Below are positions 18,995 through 28,463 of a stretch of DNA of 64,000 nt, in pieces. Below the pieces are notes generated by a model. It was not told the origin of the DNA. It was given only the letters and a program-made list of their open reading frames with translations, and searched no databases. The stretch comes from Sanchytrium tribonematis. Taxonomy: Eukaryota > Sanchytriomycota > Sanchytriomycetes > Sanchytriales > Sanchytriaceae. Both the position numbers and the translations under genes were made by a program. Location of the stretch: contig JADGIG010000003.1 of assembly GCA_018985235.1 (NCBI GenBank), positions 1-64,000 on the forward strand. The letters run 5' to 3'. Within the stretch, counting starts at the first letter, position 1, and each line of letters opens with the position of its first letter.

Positions 18995-20377
18995 TTAGCC
19001 GAAAAAGAATTCAAATTGCCCACCCTGGTTCGGAAATTCAAAATTAGGAAAACCGCCACCTTGTGTGAAAACAAATTGATTTCCGCCGCCGCCACGCCCA
19101 CCACCAAAGAACATATCAAATGGAAATCCTCCACCATGTGCATGTCCACCAGCATTTGCGTGTGGATCGTTAGGATCTACACCTTGGTCAAACATTCGTC
19201 GCTTTTCCTTATCTTTCAAGACTTCATAAGCTTCATTAATTTCTTGCATTTTTTTCTCAATAGACTCTTTTGTATCACCCTCTTGCTTGACATATAAATC
19301 CGGATGCATTCTTCTAGCCAGTTTTCTGTAAGCGCTTTTAATTTCTTTATCTGAAGCAGAAGGTTCAACGCCAAGTATTTTGTAATAATCTTTGGTAGGC
19401 TTTTTCCTGTTTTGTCCACCGAAACCACCATGATGACCATGTCCACCATGACCTCTATGTCCTCCTTGTTGTCTTCTACCAGCTTGTTGGAGTTGCTGAA
19501 GTATTTGTTGTAAAAGACGAAAACTTTTCATTCTTTGAAGTTTCTCTGATGGTGCAAGTCTTTCAATTTGAATCAAATTTATAACTTTTTCTGCCTTGTT
19601 TTTTTTAGAGGTGAGCTTTTGAAGCTTTGGTTCGAGAATGGCAACGTAGATTTTTTGTAAGGAAAAAAGAATGTCTGGTCTGGTTGTAGGGATGGATTCA
19701 TACAAAGCTAAATAATGGTAACAAGCTGCTGAGCTAGGATCTCTTTCGCATTCTCTTGGGAGGGTGTATGACCAAAGAGCGGCGGCCCAAAGTGTTCGTT
19801 CTGGCCATTTTTTTAACGCGAAATTTTCTTTTTCAACAGTTACTTGCAACAAATTCACCCTGTGTGTAGCTAGTGCTATGAAGGTTTTTAATTGTTCAAA
19901 ATGTGATAGTTTTTTAAATTTAGAGAATAGCATTAAATTCTCAATGGGTTTTATATCTTGAATTTCATTGTGGTGGCATCTCATCAAAGGCATGTGTGGA
20001 AGATTCTTCTTAAACAGATCGAGAGATCTTTTCCAAAAAGAACACCATTTATGCTCAGGAGCTGCTTTTAAGCACCTTCGGACAAGTTGAATGGATTGCC
20101 CAATATAGGCTTCCCACAGCATTTCATTATCCACTACATCTTCTTCGATAATTTGCAAAGTGACCATTTTTGAATTAAAACCAGAATATATGGACCTTTT
20201 GCCGGATAGATTACATTCAAATTTCAACATTTGAAGCAATCTTTGTGGTGAAGAATCTTTATATGCAATTCCTCCAAGTTTTGTTAAAGCCGCAAATTCA
20301 AGAACTTCAGGCAGGCGATGATTTGATAATTCTCTCATTGGCAAAAATGCCAATATGAATACATCGAATAACAACAT
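18995..20377 (-). CDS. DNAJC3/p58IPK-like J-domain co-chaperone
   Basis: This 460-residue protein has a J domain near its C-terminus, from [10 protein letters not shown] (about 335) through the HPD motif in [20 protein letters not shown] and a Gly/Phe-rich tail ending in FEFFFG follow. The placement of the J domain at the end, the FDxGxDPxD phrase and the GGFPF stretch match DNAJC3/p58IPK, an ER-lumen co-chaperone for BiP. A hydrophobic start ([12 protein letters not shown]) could be a signal peptide. The middle is helical, but I cannot see clean TPR consensus, and a His/Gly-rich linker precedes the J domain. There is no KDEL-type ending. The alternative is another TPR-J protein such as DNAJC7, which would be cytosolic. 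Confidence 0.7.
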   Translation of the reverse strand: MLLFDVFILAFLPMRELSNHRLPEVLEFAALTKLGGIAYKDSSPQRLLQMLKFECNLSGKRSIYSGFNSKMVTLQIIEEDVVDNEMLWEAYIGQSIQLVRRCLKAAPEHKWCSFWKRSLDLFKKNLPHMPLMRCHHNEIQDIKPIENLMLFSKFKKLSHFEQLKTFIALATHRVNLLQVTVEKENFALKKWPERTLWAAALWSYTLPRECERDPSSAACYHYLALYESIPTTRPDILFSLQKIYVAILEPKLQKLTSKKNKAEKVINLIQIERLAPSEKLQRMKSFRLLQQILQQLQQAGRRQQGGHRGHGGHGHHGGFGGQNRKKPTKDYYKILGVEPSASDKEIKSAYRKLARRMHPDLYVKQEGDTKESIEKKMQEINEAYEVLKDKEKRRMFDQGVDPNDPHANAGGHAHGGGFPFDMFFGGGRGGGGNQFVFTQGGGFPNFEFPNQGGQFEFFFG

Positions 20378-20593
20378 CCTTGTTTCAAAAAATCTGATGG
20401 ACGGAGAGCGACATTATGCATATCTGAATATCTGTTTGTTGTGTTTAGTGTAAGATAGTTGATCATTATGAATTGACATTTATGTAGTTATATTTCTCGT
20501 TAGATAATTTTTAAATTTTTTAACCAATTGTATTCGCTCAGGCCCCCCTGAAAATATGCCGTACCGACTTGTATTGTTATGCTCCTTTAAACA

Positions 20594-21269
20594 ATGACAG
20601 CTGGAAATCTTAGAATCGGTTCTACAGTTCCGAACTTTGACGCAGAAAGTACTAAAGGAAGGATCAACTTTCATCAATTTCTTGACAACAAATGGACTAT
20701 TTTCTTTAGTCATCCTCAAGATTTCACTCCAGTCTGCACAACTGAGCTTGCTGAAGTTGCCAAATTGACACCAGAGTTCGAAACCAGAAACGTTCAATTG
20801 ATTGGGTTGAGTTGTGACTCTATTGAAAATCATCATAAATGGATTAAAGACGTTGAAGAATATGGAAAGGCTGCAGTTAAATATCCTATCATTGCTGACT
20901 ATGATAGAAAAGTTGCTCTTCTCTTTGATATGTTAGATGAACAAGATGCCACCAATGTCGACGAAAAAGGATTACCATTAACTGTGCGTTCAGTTTTCTT
21001 CATTGATCCAAAAAAAATCATCCGAGCAATTATCACTTACCCTGCAGCAGTAGGAAGAAATGCGCAAGAATTATTGAGAGTAATTGACAGCTTTTTGCAA
21101 ACTGAGAAAATTCCAAGCGCAACGTAATATTTTGTAACGTAGTCCTGTTAATTGGAATAAAGGTGACAAGATCATCATACCACCCACAGTAAAATCTGAG
21201 GATTCTTTAAAAAAGTACAAGAACATCCAGTCTATTAAGCCTTATTTAAGATTTGCTGACCCTCAATAA
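20594..21269 (+). CDS. PRDX6: 1-Cys peroxiredoxin (PRDX6 type, two exons)
   Basis: Exon 1 is 20594-21123 and exon 2 is 21143-21269, giving 218 residues, the usual PRDX6 length. It reduces peroxides using the single peroxidatic Cys48 in DFTPVCTTE. The dimer interface block VRSVFFIDP and the C-terminal TPVNWNKGDKIIIPPTV are both typical of the 1-Cys class, and there is no resolving cysteine. The intron sits just before the C-terminal domain; unspliced protein would stop at SAT and lack TPVNW. The stop codon lies inside an AATAAA (21265-21270). The short upstream region (216 bases) is shared with the divergent DNAJC3-like gene. Confidence 0.95.
21124..21142 (+). other. 19-nt spliceosomal intron in PRDX6
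   Basis: The intron reads gtaatattttgtaacgtag. It is phase 2: AC joins T to give Thr, and TPVNWN follows exactly as in the family. TAAC is the TNAY element. Read-through stops immediately at TAA. Confidence 0.96.
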
Positions 21270-21399
21270 ATCTTTTTTAGTCTAAATCTTACACCTGTGG
21301 TCCAACGTGAATTGGCTTGTGTGGAACAAATCAACTCTTAAGATTTACAAACTCGATATTTCATTCAAGTAAGCGACGTTCACAATTTGGTTTTATTAG

Positions 21400-22470
21400 A
21401 TGATTTTATATCTTCGTTCTAATGATCTTCGAAAATATGTAATAGGGAATGCTGTCTCAATCTCTAAATATCCTAATCAACCCCTACCTCAATTTATTAT
21501 TTTCGCTGGTGAAAATTTATTTACCTATCCTAAATCAAATGATTCTAGTGTTTTACTAAATGTTTTATATAAGAACAAAACCAGTGAGTTGCTTGAATTG
21601 GTCATTGATAATCGTCCAATTCCAAATGCCAAAGGGACTACTACGTTGATTTTTACAAATGATTTGGTTCAAAATTATGATAATATACTAAATAATTTAT
21701 TCAACGAAACTGCGTTACAATATTCACTTATCACCAATGATTCAGGTCTGGAAATACAAGGTTCTAGCATCTATGGAAGCGCGATAAATTACACAGGAAA
21801 ACTGGAAATCGCGGCCACTAATCGGAATAATGCCACTGGATTTGCAAGCATCGGCTTTGTCAGAGTAGATCAGTATTATGCAAATGAGTGGATGATTCTA
21901 TTCGTATATTTAATGGTGGTTGCATTGATTAGCTGGATAACAGTGTATTTTATGGGAAAACCAAATCACAAAATAGAGCTAACAACATATGACACTAAAA
22001 GAACAAGACAAACATCTTCAGGAGATGATAGAGACTCTGGATTTGACATTCCACCAGAAAGTACTAAAGCTATTAAATCAGAAGAGCCAAGTGTCTCAGA
22101 TGAAATTAATGAATTGACAACAGATGCTCATCATACAATGCTTGACCTTGAATCTCAAGATGATGACCAAATCAAAGTTGAAAATATAAAAATCACTCCA
22201 CTTTCAAAGTACGAGACAATTATTGGCTATGAAATTAAAAGTGAGGATATTTCAGTCTCAATGGTGGATGGTAATGAATTGCCACCATGGATGTATCTTG
22301 ACCATTCTAATTTGTTGCTTTTGTGTCCTTCAATGGATGATTTAGGAACTTTTATTGTGGTAGTTCGCAAACAGAAAATTGTAGTTCAGGTTCTACAGAT
22401 TGTGGTTGAATACAATTTTTTTGACAAATATCAATCTGGTGTGTCAGATCTTTCTTATACAGAAATATAA
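21400..22470 (+). CDS. Single-pass membrane protein, cadherin-like fold possible
   Basis: This 356-residue protein has an N-glycosylation-rich N-terminal part (NKT, NET, NDS, NYT, NAT) of about 165 residues. One membrane segment follows at about 168-188 (MILFVYLMVVALISWITVYF), then a polar acidic region. The final block (about 285-345) contains LPPWMYLDHSNLLLLCPS and DLGTFIVVV. That block resembles the Ig/cadherin-like (He_PIG, dystroglycan-type) repeat, but here it would be on the cytosolic side if the topology is simple. No signal peptide is visible after the ATG, and there is no other ATG in the 130 bases upstream. An N-out protein without a cleaved signal, or a missed upstream exon, is possible. 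I do not recognise it. Confidence 0.6.
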   Translation: MILYLRSNDLRKYVIGNAVSISKYPNQPLPQFIIFAGENLFTYPKSNDSSVLLNVLYKNKTSELLELVIDNRPIPNAKGTTTLIFTNDLVQNYDNILNNLFNETALQYSLITNDSGLEIQGSSIYGSAINYTGKLEIAATNRNNATGFASIGFVRVDQYYANEWMILFVYLMVVALISWITVYFMGKPNHKIELTTYDTKRTRQTSSGDDRDSGFDIPPESTKAIKSEEPSVSDEINELTTDAHHTMLDLESQDDDQIKVENIKITPLSKYETIIGYEIKSEDISVSMVDGNELPPWMYLDHSNLLLLCPSMDDLGTFIVVVRKQKIVVQVLQIVVEYNFFDKYQSGVSDLSYTEI

Positions 22471-22521
22471 TGAAATCAATAAATTGTGTCTTATATCATA
22501 TTTCATATCTCCTCAAGTTAC

Positions 22522-22962
22522 ATGAATAAGTTGGAAAGAGTAGCAGATGTATTAGGTTTGAAAGACGAGTTCAAGGACCTAATTGTACCCTATATTGATC
22601 CCAAGATTATACCGTTTCAATTAAAAGAAATGGAAAGAGTACCAGGGAATCTGCTACCAGAATATAAGATAAAATATCAATCTTCGAAGTTTTTTAGAGA
22701 TGTGATGATCAAAGAACCCCCAAAAATTGAGAAATTTGATAAACTAAACGTTAATGTTTTACCAGATGACCTGGTGCCTTCAAAATTAAGGACCGAAAAT
22801 TTTGTGAAGCCCATTGTACAAGCAGTTATTTCCGAAAAACAAGAGGTTGACGAAAAACCACTGCCCAGTGAAAGTAAAGATTCAAAAAAGCCTCCAAATT
22901 CGGCGACCCCGCTCAAAAGAAAAGCTTCAGCAACCACAAAAGCCAAAAAGAAAAGAAAATAA
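22522..22962 (+). CDS. Small basic-tailed protein, unrecognised
   Basis: From ATG at 22522 (MNKLERVADVLG) the protein has 146 residues. An upstream open stretch starts only with GTG. The first 100 residues mix helices and prolines; the last 30 are Lys/Ser/Pro-rich and end in KKKRK, a likely nuclear localisation signal. Possible roles are chromatin or RNA processing, but no motif supports a choice. It lies 51 bases after the membrane protein gene and 18 bases before eIF2B-epsilon on the same strand. Its stop codon is inside AATAAA (22958-22963). Confidence 0.6.
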   Translation: MNKLERVADVLGLKDEFKDLIVPYIDPKIIPFQLKEMERVPGNLLPEYKIKYQSSKFFRDVMIKEPPKIEKFDKLNVNVLPDDLVPSKLRTENFVKPIVQAVISEKQEVDEKPLPSESKDSKKPPNSATPLKRKASATTKAKKKRK

Positions 22963-22980
22963 ATTTCTCCTTGGTGACTG

Positions 22981-24546
22981 ATGAAGCAAGAAACTTCTAA
23001 AACGCTTGTTGTTCGCGACAATTGCTCAAATAGCACAATTTCTGTTGATCTCTCAGTAGACGAAACATTTATTTACACAGATAATCCTAAAAAGGTTGTT
23101 GTGGGAAAGATTTTGCCATTAAATAGTATGGGAGTGGGTGATTTGATGAGACACTTAGACACATCAGCTATCATCAAATCAGATTTTATATTTTTAGACT
23201 CTAATCTTGTTCACGAACTTGACTTCCTCAAACTATATGATATCCATATTGAAAAGAAAAAGACTAAGCCCCAATTGGTGATGACGCTAATTTTAGTACC
23301 TGGAAATCACGGTAAATACATTATTAAAGATGAAGTTGAACTTGTCGGTTTCTATCCAACATCGCACAATATTCCCTTACCTTCTCAAATTCAAAATTTT
23401 ACCATCAAAGCAAATTGCGAGTACGTTATGGGGATGATATGTTCGCCTGATGTACCACTTCTGTTTTCAGAAAATTTTGATTATCAAACAATGGACGATT
23501 TTATCAAAGGAATACTTGAAAGTGAGCTGATAGACAAACAATTTGAAGTTGCTTTTGCTACCGAATTTTGTGTACAACAAGACAGTCTCTTAAAAAGCAA
23601 AGAAATATCGAAACATGCTCGCTTTCAAGAGGCTAAAAGTCTAAGGGAACTTATGTGCTCCAATATACAAAATTCCAGCATCTCAAAATCAGCCAAAATC
23701 AATTGGAATTCTGAAATTATAGATTCTAAAATCGGAGATGGTTGTGAGATCATAGATTCTATATTGCGAAATACTTCAGTGGCGGAGGGCGCAATTATTA
23801 GAAATTCAGTCTTAGTGGATTCTTCTGTATCAAATTTTGTAAGAGTTGAAAACAGTTTAATTGAAAAGTCGACAGTTGAAGCTCCTGTTTCTAATGAAAA
23901 ACTTTCAGGATCAGTGATTAGTGAGTCCATATTAAGTGTTGATAGAGAATTGGACATTTTCAAGTCTGCAAATTTTAAATCACAACAAAACAATGCCACA
24001 TTTAAAAACACTCAGGATGATATTCAAGAAATCAAAGACACTATAAATCGCGTTCTACTTGAAGCTCATTCTTTAGATGTAGTCAAAATCGAGCTCAAAA
24101 CCCTCCGAATGTCATTAAATGCAAGTTTTGAAAAAATGAGAAGTGGTATTATTGGATCTATAAGCCCTAAATGTTTCACAACAACCAAGGAAAACTTAAA
24201 TCTTCTTTGTCTCTTGAAAGATTTCACTCACTCTTTACTTGATGAATTTCATGTTATTTACATTATATTGTCTGAGATGGAAAAAAATGAAATCCCAAGC
24301 AGCTTGTTTAGAGCAATATTAGAATTGATGTGGGAAGAAGACGTTCTCAATAATTCTTTGTTTGAGTGGTTAGAGTTAAAGCCTTCGAAAATTGACGAAT
24401 ACACAAGGAAAGTAATTGACTTGACAGATACAAATGCATATTACAAAGCGGCTTTTAATATACTTAAAGAATGGGAAAAAGAAGAAAGCTCCTCCGACTC
24501 CTCTGACTCTTCAAGTCAATCTTCTTCAGGGTCATCTTCTGAATAA
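22981..24546 (+). CDS. EIF2B5: eIF2B epsilon subunit, lacking the usual N-terminal start
   Basis: This is the catalytic subunit of the eIF2B guanine-nucleotide exchange factor for eIF2, and it is 521 residues long. Middle sections match the nucleotidyltransferase-like domain (VGDLMRHLD... IIKSDFIFLDSN; about 50-75). A left-handed beta-helix with repeated isoleucine/valine hexapeptides spans about 230-330. A C-terminal W2/HEAT domain ends in an acidic Ser/Glu tail. The family's opening segment, with the LAD..RF and PKxLLPL motifs (about 60-90 residues), is missing. The frame has a stop just before ATG 22981 and the upstream gene ends 18 bases away, so the loss seems real. The exchange activity resides in the C-terminal region, which is present. 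Confidence 0.87.
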   Translation: MKQETSKTLVVRDNCSNSTISVDLSVDETFIYTDNPKKVVVGKILPLNSMGVGDLMRHLDTSAIIKSDFIFLDSNLVHELDFLKLYDIHIEKKKTKPQLVMTLILVPGNHGKYIIKDEVELVGFYPTSHNIPLPSQIQNFTIKANCEYVMGMICSPDVPLLFSENFDYQTMDDFIKGILESELIDKQFEVAFATEFCVQQDSLLKSKEISKHARFQEAKSLRELMCSNIQNSSISKSAKINWNSEIIDSKIGDGCEIIDSILRNTSVAEGAIIRNSVLVDSSVSNFVRVENSLIEKSTVEAPVSNEKLSGSVISESILSVDRELDIFKSANFKSQQNNATFKNTQDDIQEIKDTINRVLLEAHSLDVVKIELKTLRMSLNASFEKMRSGIIGSISPKCFTTTKENLNLLCLLKDFTHSLLDEFHVIYIILSEMEKNEIPSSLFRAILELMWEEDVLNNSLFEWLELKPSKIDEYTRKVIDLTDTNAYYKAAFNILKEWEKEESSSDSSDSSSQSSSGSSSE

Positions 24547-24593
24547 AATCATTTTTGAAAATATTGTGCATCTGAAACTTTGAGTCAATACGA

Positions 24594-25665
24594 ATGGATG
24601 CAAATTTTATTAATAAAACTAGAGATTTTATAATGGCCTCAATGTATTCCAGAAGATGGAATCAAGTCAAAGAAATGTTTACACATTATTCCGATGTAAA
24701 TGGCTCGTACTGGATTTTAGGAGTCCATTATGAGAACCAAACTTTTTTGGATGACTTAAGAACAAGGCCATGGTTTACTTACAGGTACGGATTTCCGCCG
24801 GTCTCAGGGTACTCAACCGATTCTGGCTGGGGCTGCATGGTAAGAGTTGGACAATCATTATTGGCGAATGCATGGATAACATTAAAATTGGGCAGGCAAT
24901 GGAGGTTGCAAAATGACCAAGAGTATATAAATATTATGACGCAATTTTTGGATACAGAAGGTCAGCAATTATCGCTTCACAATATAGTAACCACCGGTCA
25001 AAGTATATGTTCTAAGCCAATTGGAGAGTGGTTTGGAACCCACACCATTGCGATGACCATGAAGCATTTGGTGAATGGACTTCCGAAAAAACCATTTTCC
25101 ATCTACGTCGCAACTGATGGCACGATATATGACCACGAGATTAATCAGTTCCCTTTACTTTTATTAATTCCTTTAAGATTGGGTTTACGTGAAATACCCC
25201 CCGAAAATTACGAGCACATTAAAGGTTGCTTAAAATTACCGTGGTGTAATGGTATAGCTGGTGGAAAGCCAAATTCCGCTCTCTTTTTTGTTGGATTTCA
25301 AGACGATAACTTGATATATCTGGACCCACACATTTCTCAAGAAGTTGTTCCAATAGACAATATTAATTTTGATTCATTCAATAGCTATCATGTTGATGTA
25401 AACAGGCCGAGTCATAAAATTCCATTGTCTCATCTTGATCCAAATATTTTGCTCTCATTTACTGTTCACACTAGAGCCGACTATGAAGAACTGTTAAAAG
25501 CATTTTCTGATCTGGTATAATTTTTTAATATAGAAACTTGGATCAATTGGTACAAGACCATCTTCGGTCCCAAGTATCTTTTTTGTTGACAAATCTGGTA
25601 GCCGGATAGAGGATGAGAATATACACTTTGATGACTCAAGTGATATAGAGGATTCCACAATATGA
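24594..25665 (+). CDS. ATG4: ATG4 cysteine protease (autophagy, two exons)
   Basis: Exon 1 is 24594-25514 and exon 2 is 25534-25665, giving 350 residues. ATG4 processes and delipidates ATG8. The catalytic Cys81 lies in DSGWGCMVR, and the Asp244/His246 pair in YLDPH completes the triad. PWCNGIAGGKPNSALFFVG and the preceding LGLREI match the C54 family well. Exon 2 adds a short C-terminal tail with acidic/hydrophobic stretches (SVPSIFFVD; later DDSSDIED) that may bind ATG8. The intron lies after SDL; without splicing the protein ends at SDLV and loses the tail. The tail is not strongly conserved across the family, so the splice here rests on the intron motif and frame more than on homology. Confidence 0.93.
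25515..25533 (+). other. 19-nt spliceosomal intron in ATG4
   Basis: The intron reads gtataattttttaatatag. It is phase 0: CTG joins AAA and gives an open 43-codon tail. TAAT is the TNAY element. Read-through ends at GTA-TAA. Confidence 0.88.
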
Positions 25666-25863
25666 AAGCAGTAAATTGCTTACTGTCCGCAATAAATGAT
25701 AGCATAGATTTTTTCTTCTTAACAAATGTTTAGATTTAATAAATTTAACTATAATAAGTATTATCACTGGGTCTGATTACCGGCAGTCAACAATCAGGAA
25801 GTTTTTGCAATCTTTTTCAATGTATACGAATATATACACGCAGCATCCCCCTAAAACTCTTTG

Positions 25864-26109
25864 ATGAATAGCAATGCAGCCTTGGAACGATTTCTTTCCA
25901 GTCGTAGGGAGCAACTCATTCAACAAACCAAATTAAAATTGACAGAAAAGAATTTTTGTCAAAATGCAAAAACTCTAATTAGGTCCAAGATTGATGAGAA
26001 TCCAAAAGCATCAGTTCAACAAATTATCGATGCGTGCTTGCCATTACTGGTGGAAAAGGTTCCGAAAGACATTAAAAGCTTTATATTGACTGAAATAAAA
26101 AAAATGTAA
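25864..26109 (+). CDS. ENY2: ENY2/Sus1, SAGA and TREX-2 subunit
   Basis: This 81-residue all-helical protein matches the size of ENY2/Sus1, which sits in the SAGA deubiquitinase module and in TREX-2, linking transcription to mRNA export. LIRSKIDENP and VPKDIKSFILTEIKKM match the central and final helices; other members have a VPDSVKxELL-type ending. ATG at 25864 is used because the frame's earlier codon is TTG. The 198 bases upstream, after ATG4, hold no ORF or RNA gene that I can recognise. A second gene of unknown function follows 29 bases downstream. Confidence 0.8.
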   Translation: MNSNAALERFLSSRREQLIQQTKLKLTEKNFCQNAKTLIRSKIDENPKASVQQIIDACLPLLVEKVPKDIKSFILTEIKKM

Positions 26110-26138
26110 TATTTAATTATTTCTGACGGATAAAACAA

Positions 26139-26897
26139 ATGCAAGTACCACTAAAGCAAAATGAAATTCTCAAAGGCCGTATTCAATACCAGGAGTCTTT
26201 GACACCTGTAACCGCACAAGCAGCAGGATCTATTCTAGTTACAGCCGCACAAACAATGCAAGCTATTTCATTTGAACCTTTTTGTCTAAATCAACCAGCA
26301 TTAGGATCTGTGATTCTTACAATTGTTCAGCAACCAGGATTTGTGGAAGATGGCTATGACTGGAAAGAAAGTGAAAAATCTGAGCGTGTCAGTCTTGACA
26401 GCATGAGGGCGGTCGAGGTAATCGAGAATGTGAGTGGTCGCATTCCGGGTGAGTCCTTAGCTACAATTGGCAGAAGGCGCTTTAAATACCATATGAATAA
26501 TCAGAGTTCTTATCTGCAATTGCTGCAGTACTTTCCAATTGGTGATAATGTTCAAAAAGCAATGATACCAGCTTACAAAAAACCCGAGCCCAAAAGAATT
26601 CACCGCATTCCATATGAAGCATCTCATACCAAATATTCAAGAGTGCCCAAGTCCTACATGGTCAAGAATAAACTTCCAGAAAGAAAAGCTTTGCGTGAAA
26701 TTGCTCTCGAAAGATACAATGAAAATTACAAATTGATGCATAATGTATTTTATCCACAGCATTCAAGCGGAGACGTGGTGGATTTTGAAGGAATTTTTAC
26801 TAAAATGTTAAAAGGTGACGAGACTGAAGACGACGTTGCAACAATTTTGCAACAAAGAATTGAAAATCTACAGCAGCAGCTCAATAAAGTGAATTAA
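26139..26897 (+). CDS. Unrecognised conserved-looking protein with C-terminal coiled coil
   Basis: This 252-residue soluble protein has no signal or membrane segment. An N-terminal beta-rich part (residues 1-85) precedes a basic, proline-containing middle (KKPEPKRIHRIPYE, about 148-161). The end has acidic and Gln-rich helices (FTKMLKGDETEDDVATILQQ, then LQQQLNKVN) that could form a coiled coil. Codon composition is like its neighbours. It lies just downstream of ENY2 on the same strand. I cannot name a family. Confidence 0.65.
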   Translation: MQVPLKQNEILKGRIQYQESLTPVTAQAAGSILVTAAQTMQAISFEPFCLNQPALGSVILTIVQQPGFVEDGYDWKESEKSERVSLDSMRAVEVIENVSGRIPGESLATIGRRRFKYHMNNQSSYLQLLQYFPIGDNVQKAMIPAYKKPEPKRIHRIPYEASHTKYSRVPKSYMVKNKLPERKALREIALERYNENYKLMHNVFYPQHSSGDVVDFEGIFTKMLKGDETEDDVATILQQRIENLQQQLNKVN

Positions 26898-26986
26898 ATC
26901 AAGAGTCAATTTGGCATTTAAACTTATTATATTAATTGCCTGTAAATCTATGTCACTTCACTCATGAAAATCAAACTGACCATGTG

Positions 26987-27015
26987 ATTTGATATCATCG
27001 ATCGTGATATCAAAT
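26987..27015. promoter_or_regulatory. Perfect inverted repeat upstream of the ammonium transporter gene
   Basis: The 11-base arm atttgatatca (26987-26997) is followed by the 7-base spacer tcgatcg and the exact complement tgatatcaaat (27005-27015). It lies about 100 bases before the transporter ATG. Two GATAA sites follow at 27047-27051 and 27056-27060. In fungi GATA factors control ammonium transporters, so a nitrogen-response role is a reasonable guess. The arms also contain GATATC. In AT-rich DNA such elements can occur by chance, so this stays tentative. Confidence 0.4.
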
Positions 27016-27114
27016 TTGCACCATCAAAAGTCTACCAAATTAGACAGATAATTGAGATAAGGATCATGTGAGATTGATTTAGTACATAAAAGAATTCCTG
27101 CGAATGCCCTATTA

Positions 27115-28440
27115 ATGTCTTCTACAGACCAGCAAATATCTGATTTAAAAACGGCAAATAATACTAGCTTTTTGCTCATATCTGCAGCACTTGTATTTCT
27201 TATGATACCAGCTCTAGGTTTTTTCTACTCAGGATTATCACGTGAGAAATCAGGTCTTTCTTTTTTGCTACTATGCTTTCTGTCAGTAGGTGTTGTATTC
27301 GTGGAATGGTATATTTGGGGATATTCTTTGGTTTTTGGCTCGAATTCGGGTCCGTTTATAGGAAATTTAAATAATGCTTTTCTGATGGATGTTGGAGAAG
27401 GAGTTACAGGTGGTGTATACGATCTTGCATACGTTTTATTTCAAGGAATGTTTGCCGCAATTACACCTGCGCTTATGTTGGGGGCAGCTGCAGAACGTTG
27501 TAGAATTCTCCCAAAGATAGTATTTGTTTTCATTTGGAGCACTTTAGTTTACAATCCAATCGCCCACTGGGTTTGGAGCACTGAGGGTTGGTTATTTAAA
27601 CTAAGATGTTTGGATTTTGCTGGAGGACTAGTAGTTCATATTGCATCTGGTATATCTGGGTTATCTTGCAGTATATTTATTGGCAGGAGGAAAGACATGC
27701 TAGATAGGCCACATTCAGTCAGTTCCGTTGTTTTAGGCACAGCATTGCTGTGGTTTGGTTGGTGTGGTTTCAATGGTGGAAGTGCTCTTGCTCCAAACGG
27801 TGTCGCTGCTTTGGCTTTTTTTAACACAAATTTGGCTGCTTGTTCTGGTGCACTTGCCTTCATGCTTTTAGATTATATTAAGCATAAGAAATGGTCAGCT
27901 ATCGCTTTTTGTAGTGGAGCCGTTGCTGGTCTCGTTGGCATCACCCCTGCTGCAGGATTAGTATCTCCATCAGCTGGACTTCTAATTGGAGCTGTTAGCG
28001 GCTTAGGCACTAATATAGGGGTTGGATTAAAACATAAACTCAGATATGATGACACTCTTGATGTTTTTGGCATTCATGCGATTGGTGGTATAATCGGCTC
28101 TTTATTTACAGGAATTTTTGCACAGGGCTATTACATGACCTTGGGAGCTCCTGATCCAAGCATCGTAGGTGGAGTTATTGATGGAAATGGTATACAATTT
28201 GCATACCAATTAGCTGCAACAGTTACAGTTATCGGATACTGCTTTATTGTGACATATGCTATTCTGTTTGTGATGGACAAGATTCCTAGAATGAGCTTAA
28301 GGATGACAGAGGAAAATGAAGAAGATGGCATTGACAAGTGCGAGATTGGAGAATACACCTACGAGTACATCGGGGATCGCATCAATTTACAGAAGAGAAA
28401 ATTAAACCACGTTGATTCCTATCATATGTCGGAAGAATAA
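27115..28440 (+). CDS. Ammonium transporter (AMT/MEP family)
   Basis: This 441-residue protein has eleven membrane segments. The pore histidines are His175 (DFAGGLVVHIASG) and His321 (FGIHAIGG). Asp167, which stabilises the ammonium site, is present, and FYSGL and ERCR match the family's signature loops. The C-terminus keeps the cytosolic helix with a DDTLDVFG-like gating area and a longer acidic tail (EENEEDG...). The N-terminus is extracellular, without a cleaved signal. The family moves ammonium or ammonia across the plasma membrane. The upstream inverted repeat and GATAA boxes may link it to nitrogen control. Confidence 0.95.
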   Translation: MSSTDQQISDLKTANNTSFLLISAALVFLMIPALGFFYSGLSREKSGLSFLLLCFLSVGVVFVEWYIWGYSLVFGSNSGPFIGNLNNAFLMDVGEGVTGGVYDLAYVLFQGMFAAITPALMLGAAAERCRILPKIVFVFIWSTLVYNPIAHWVWSTEGWLFKLRCLDFAGGLVVHIASGISGLSCSIFIGRRKDMLDRPHSVSSVVLGTALLWFGWCGFNGGSALAPNGVAALAFFNTNLAACSGALAFMLLDYIKHKKWSAIAFCSGAVAGLVGITPAAGLVSPSAGLLIGAVSGLGTNIGVGLKHKLRYDDTLDVFGIHAIGGIIGSLFTGIFAQGYYMTLGAPDPSIVGGVIDGNGIQFAYQLAATVTVIGYCFIVTYAILFVMDKIPRMSLRMTEENEEDGIDKCEIGEYTYEYIGDRINLQKRKLNHVDSYHMSEE

Positions 28441-28463
28441 ATGATTTTATTATGTTGAAATGA

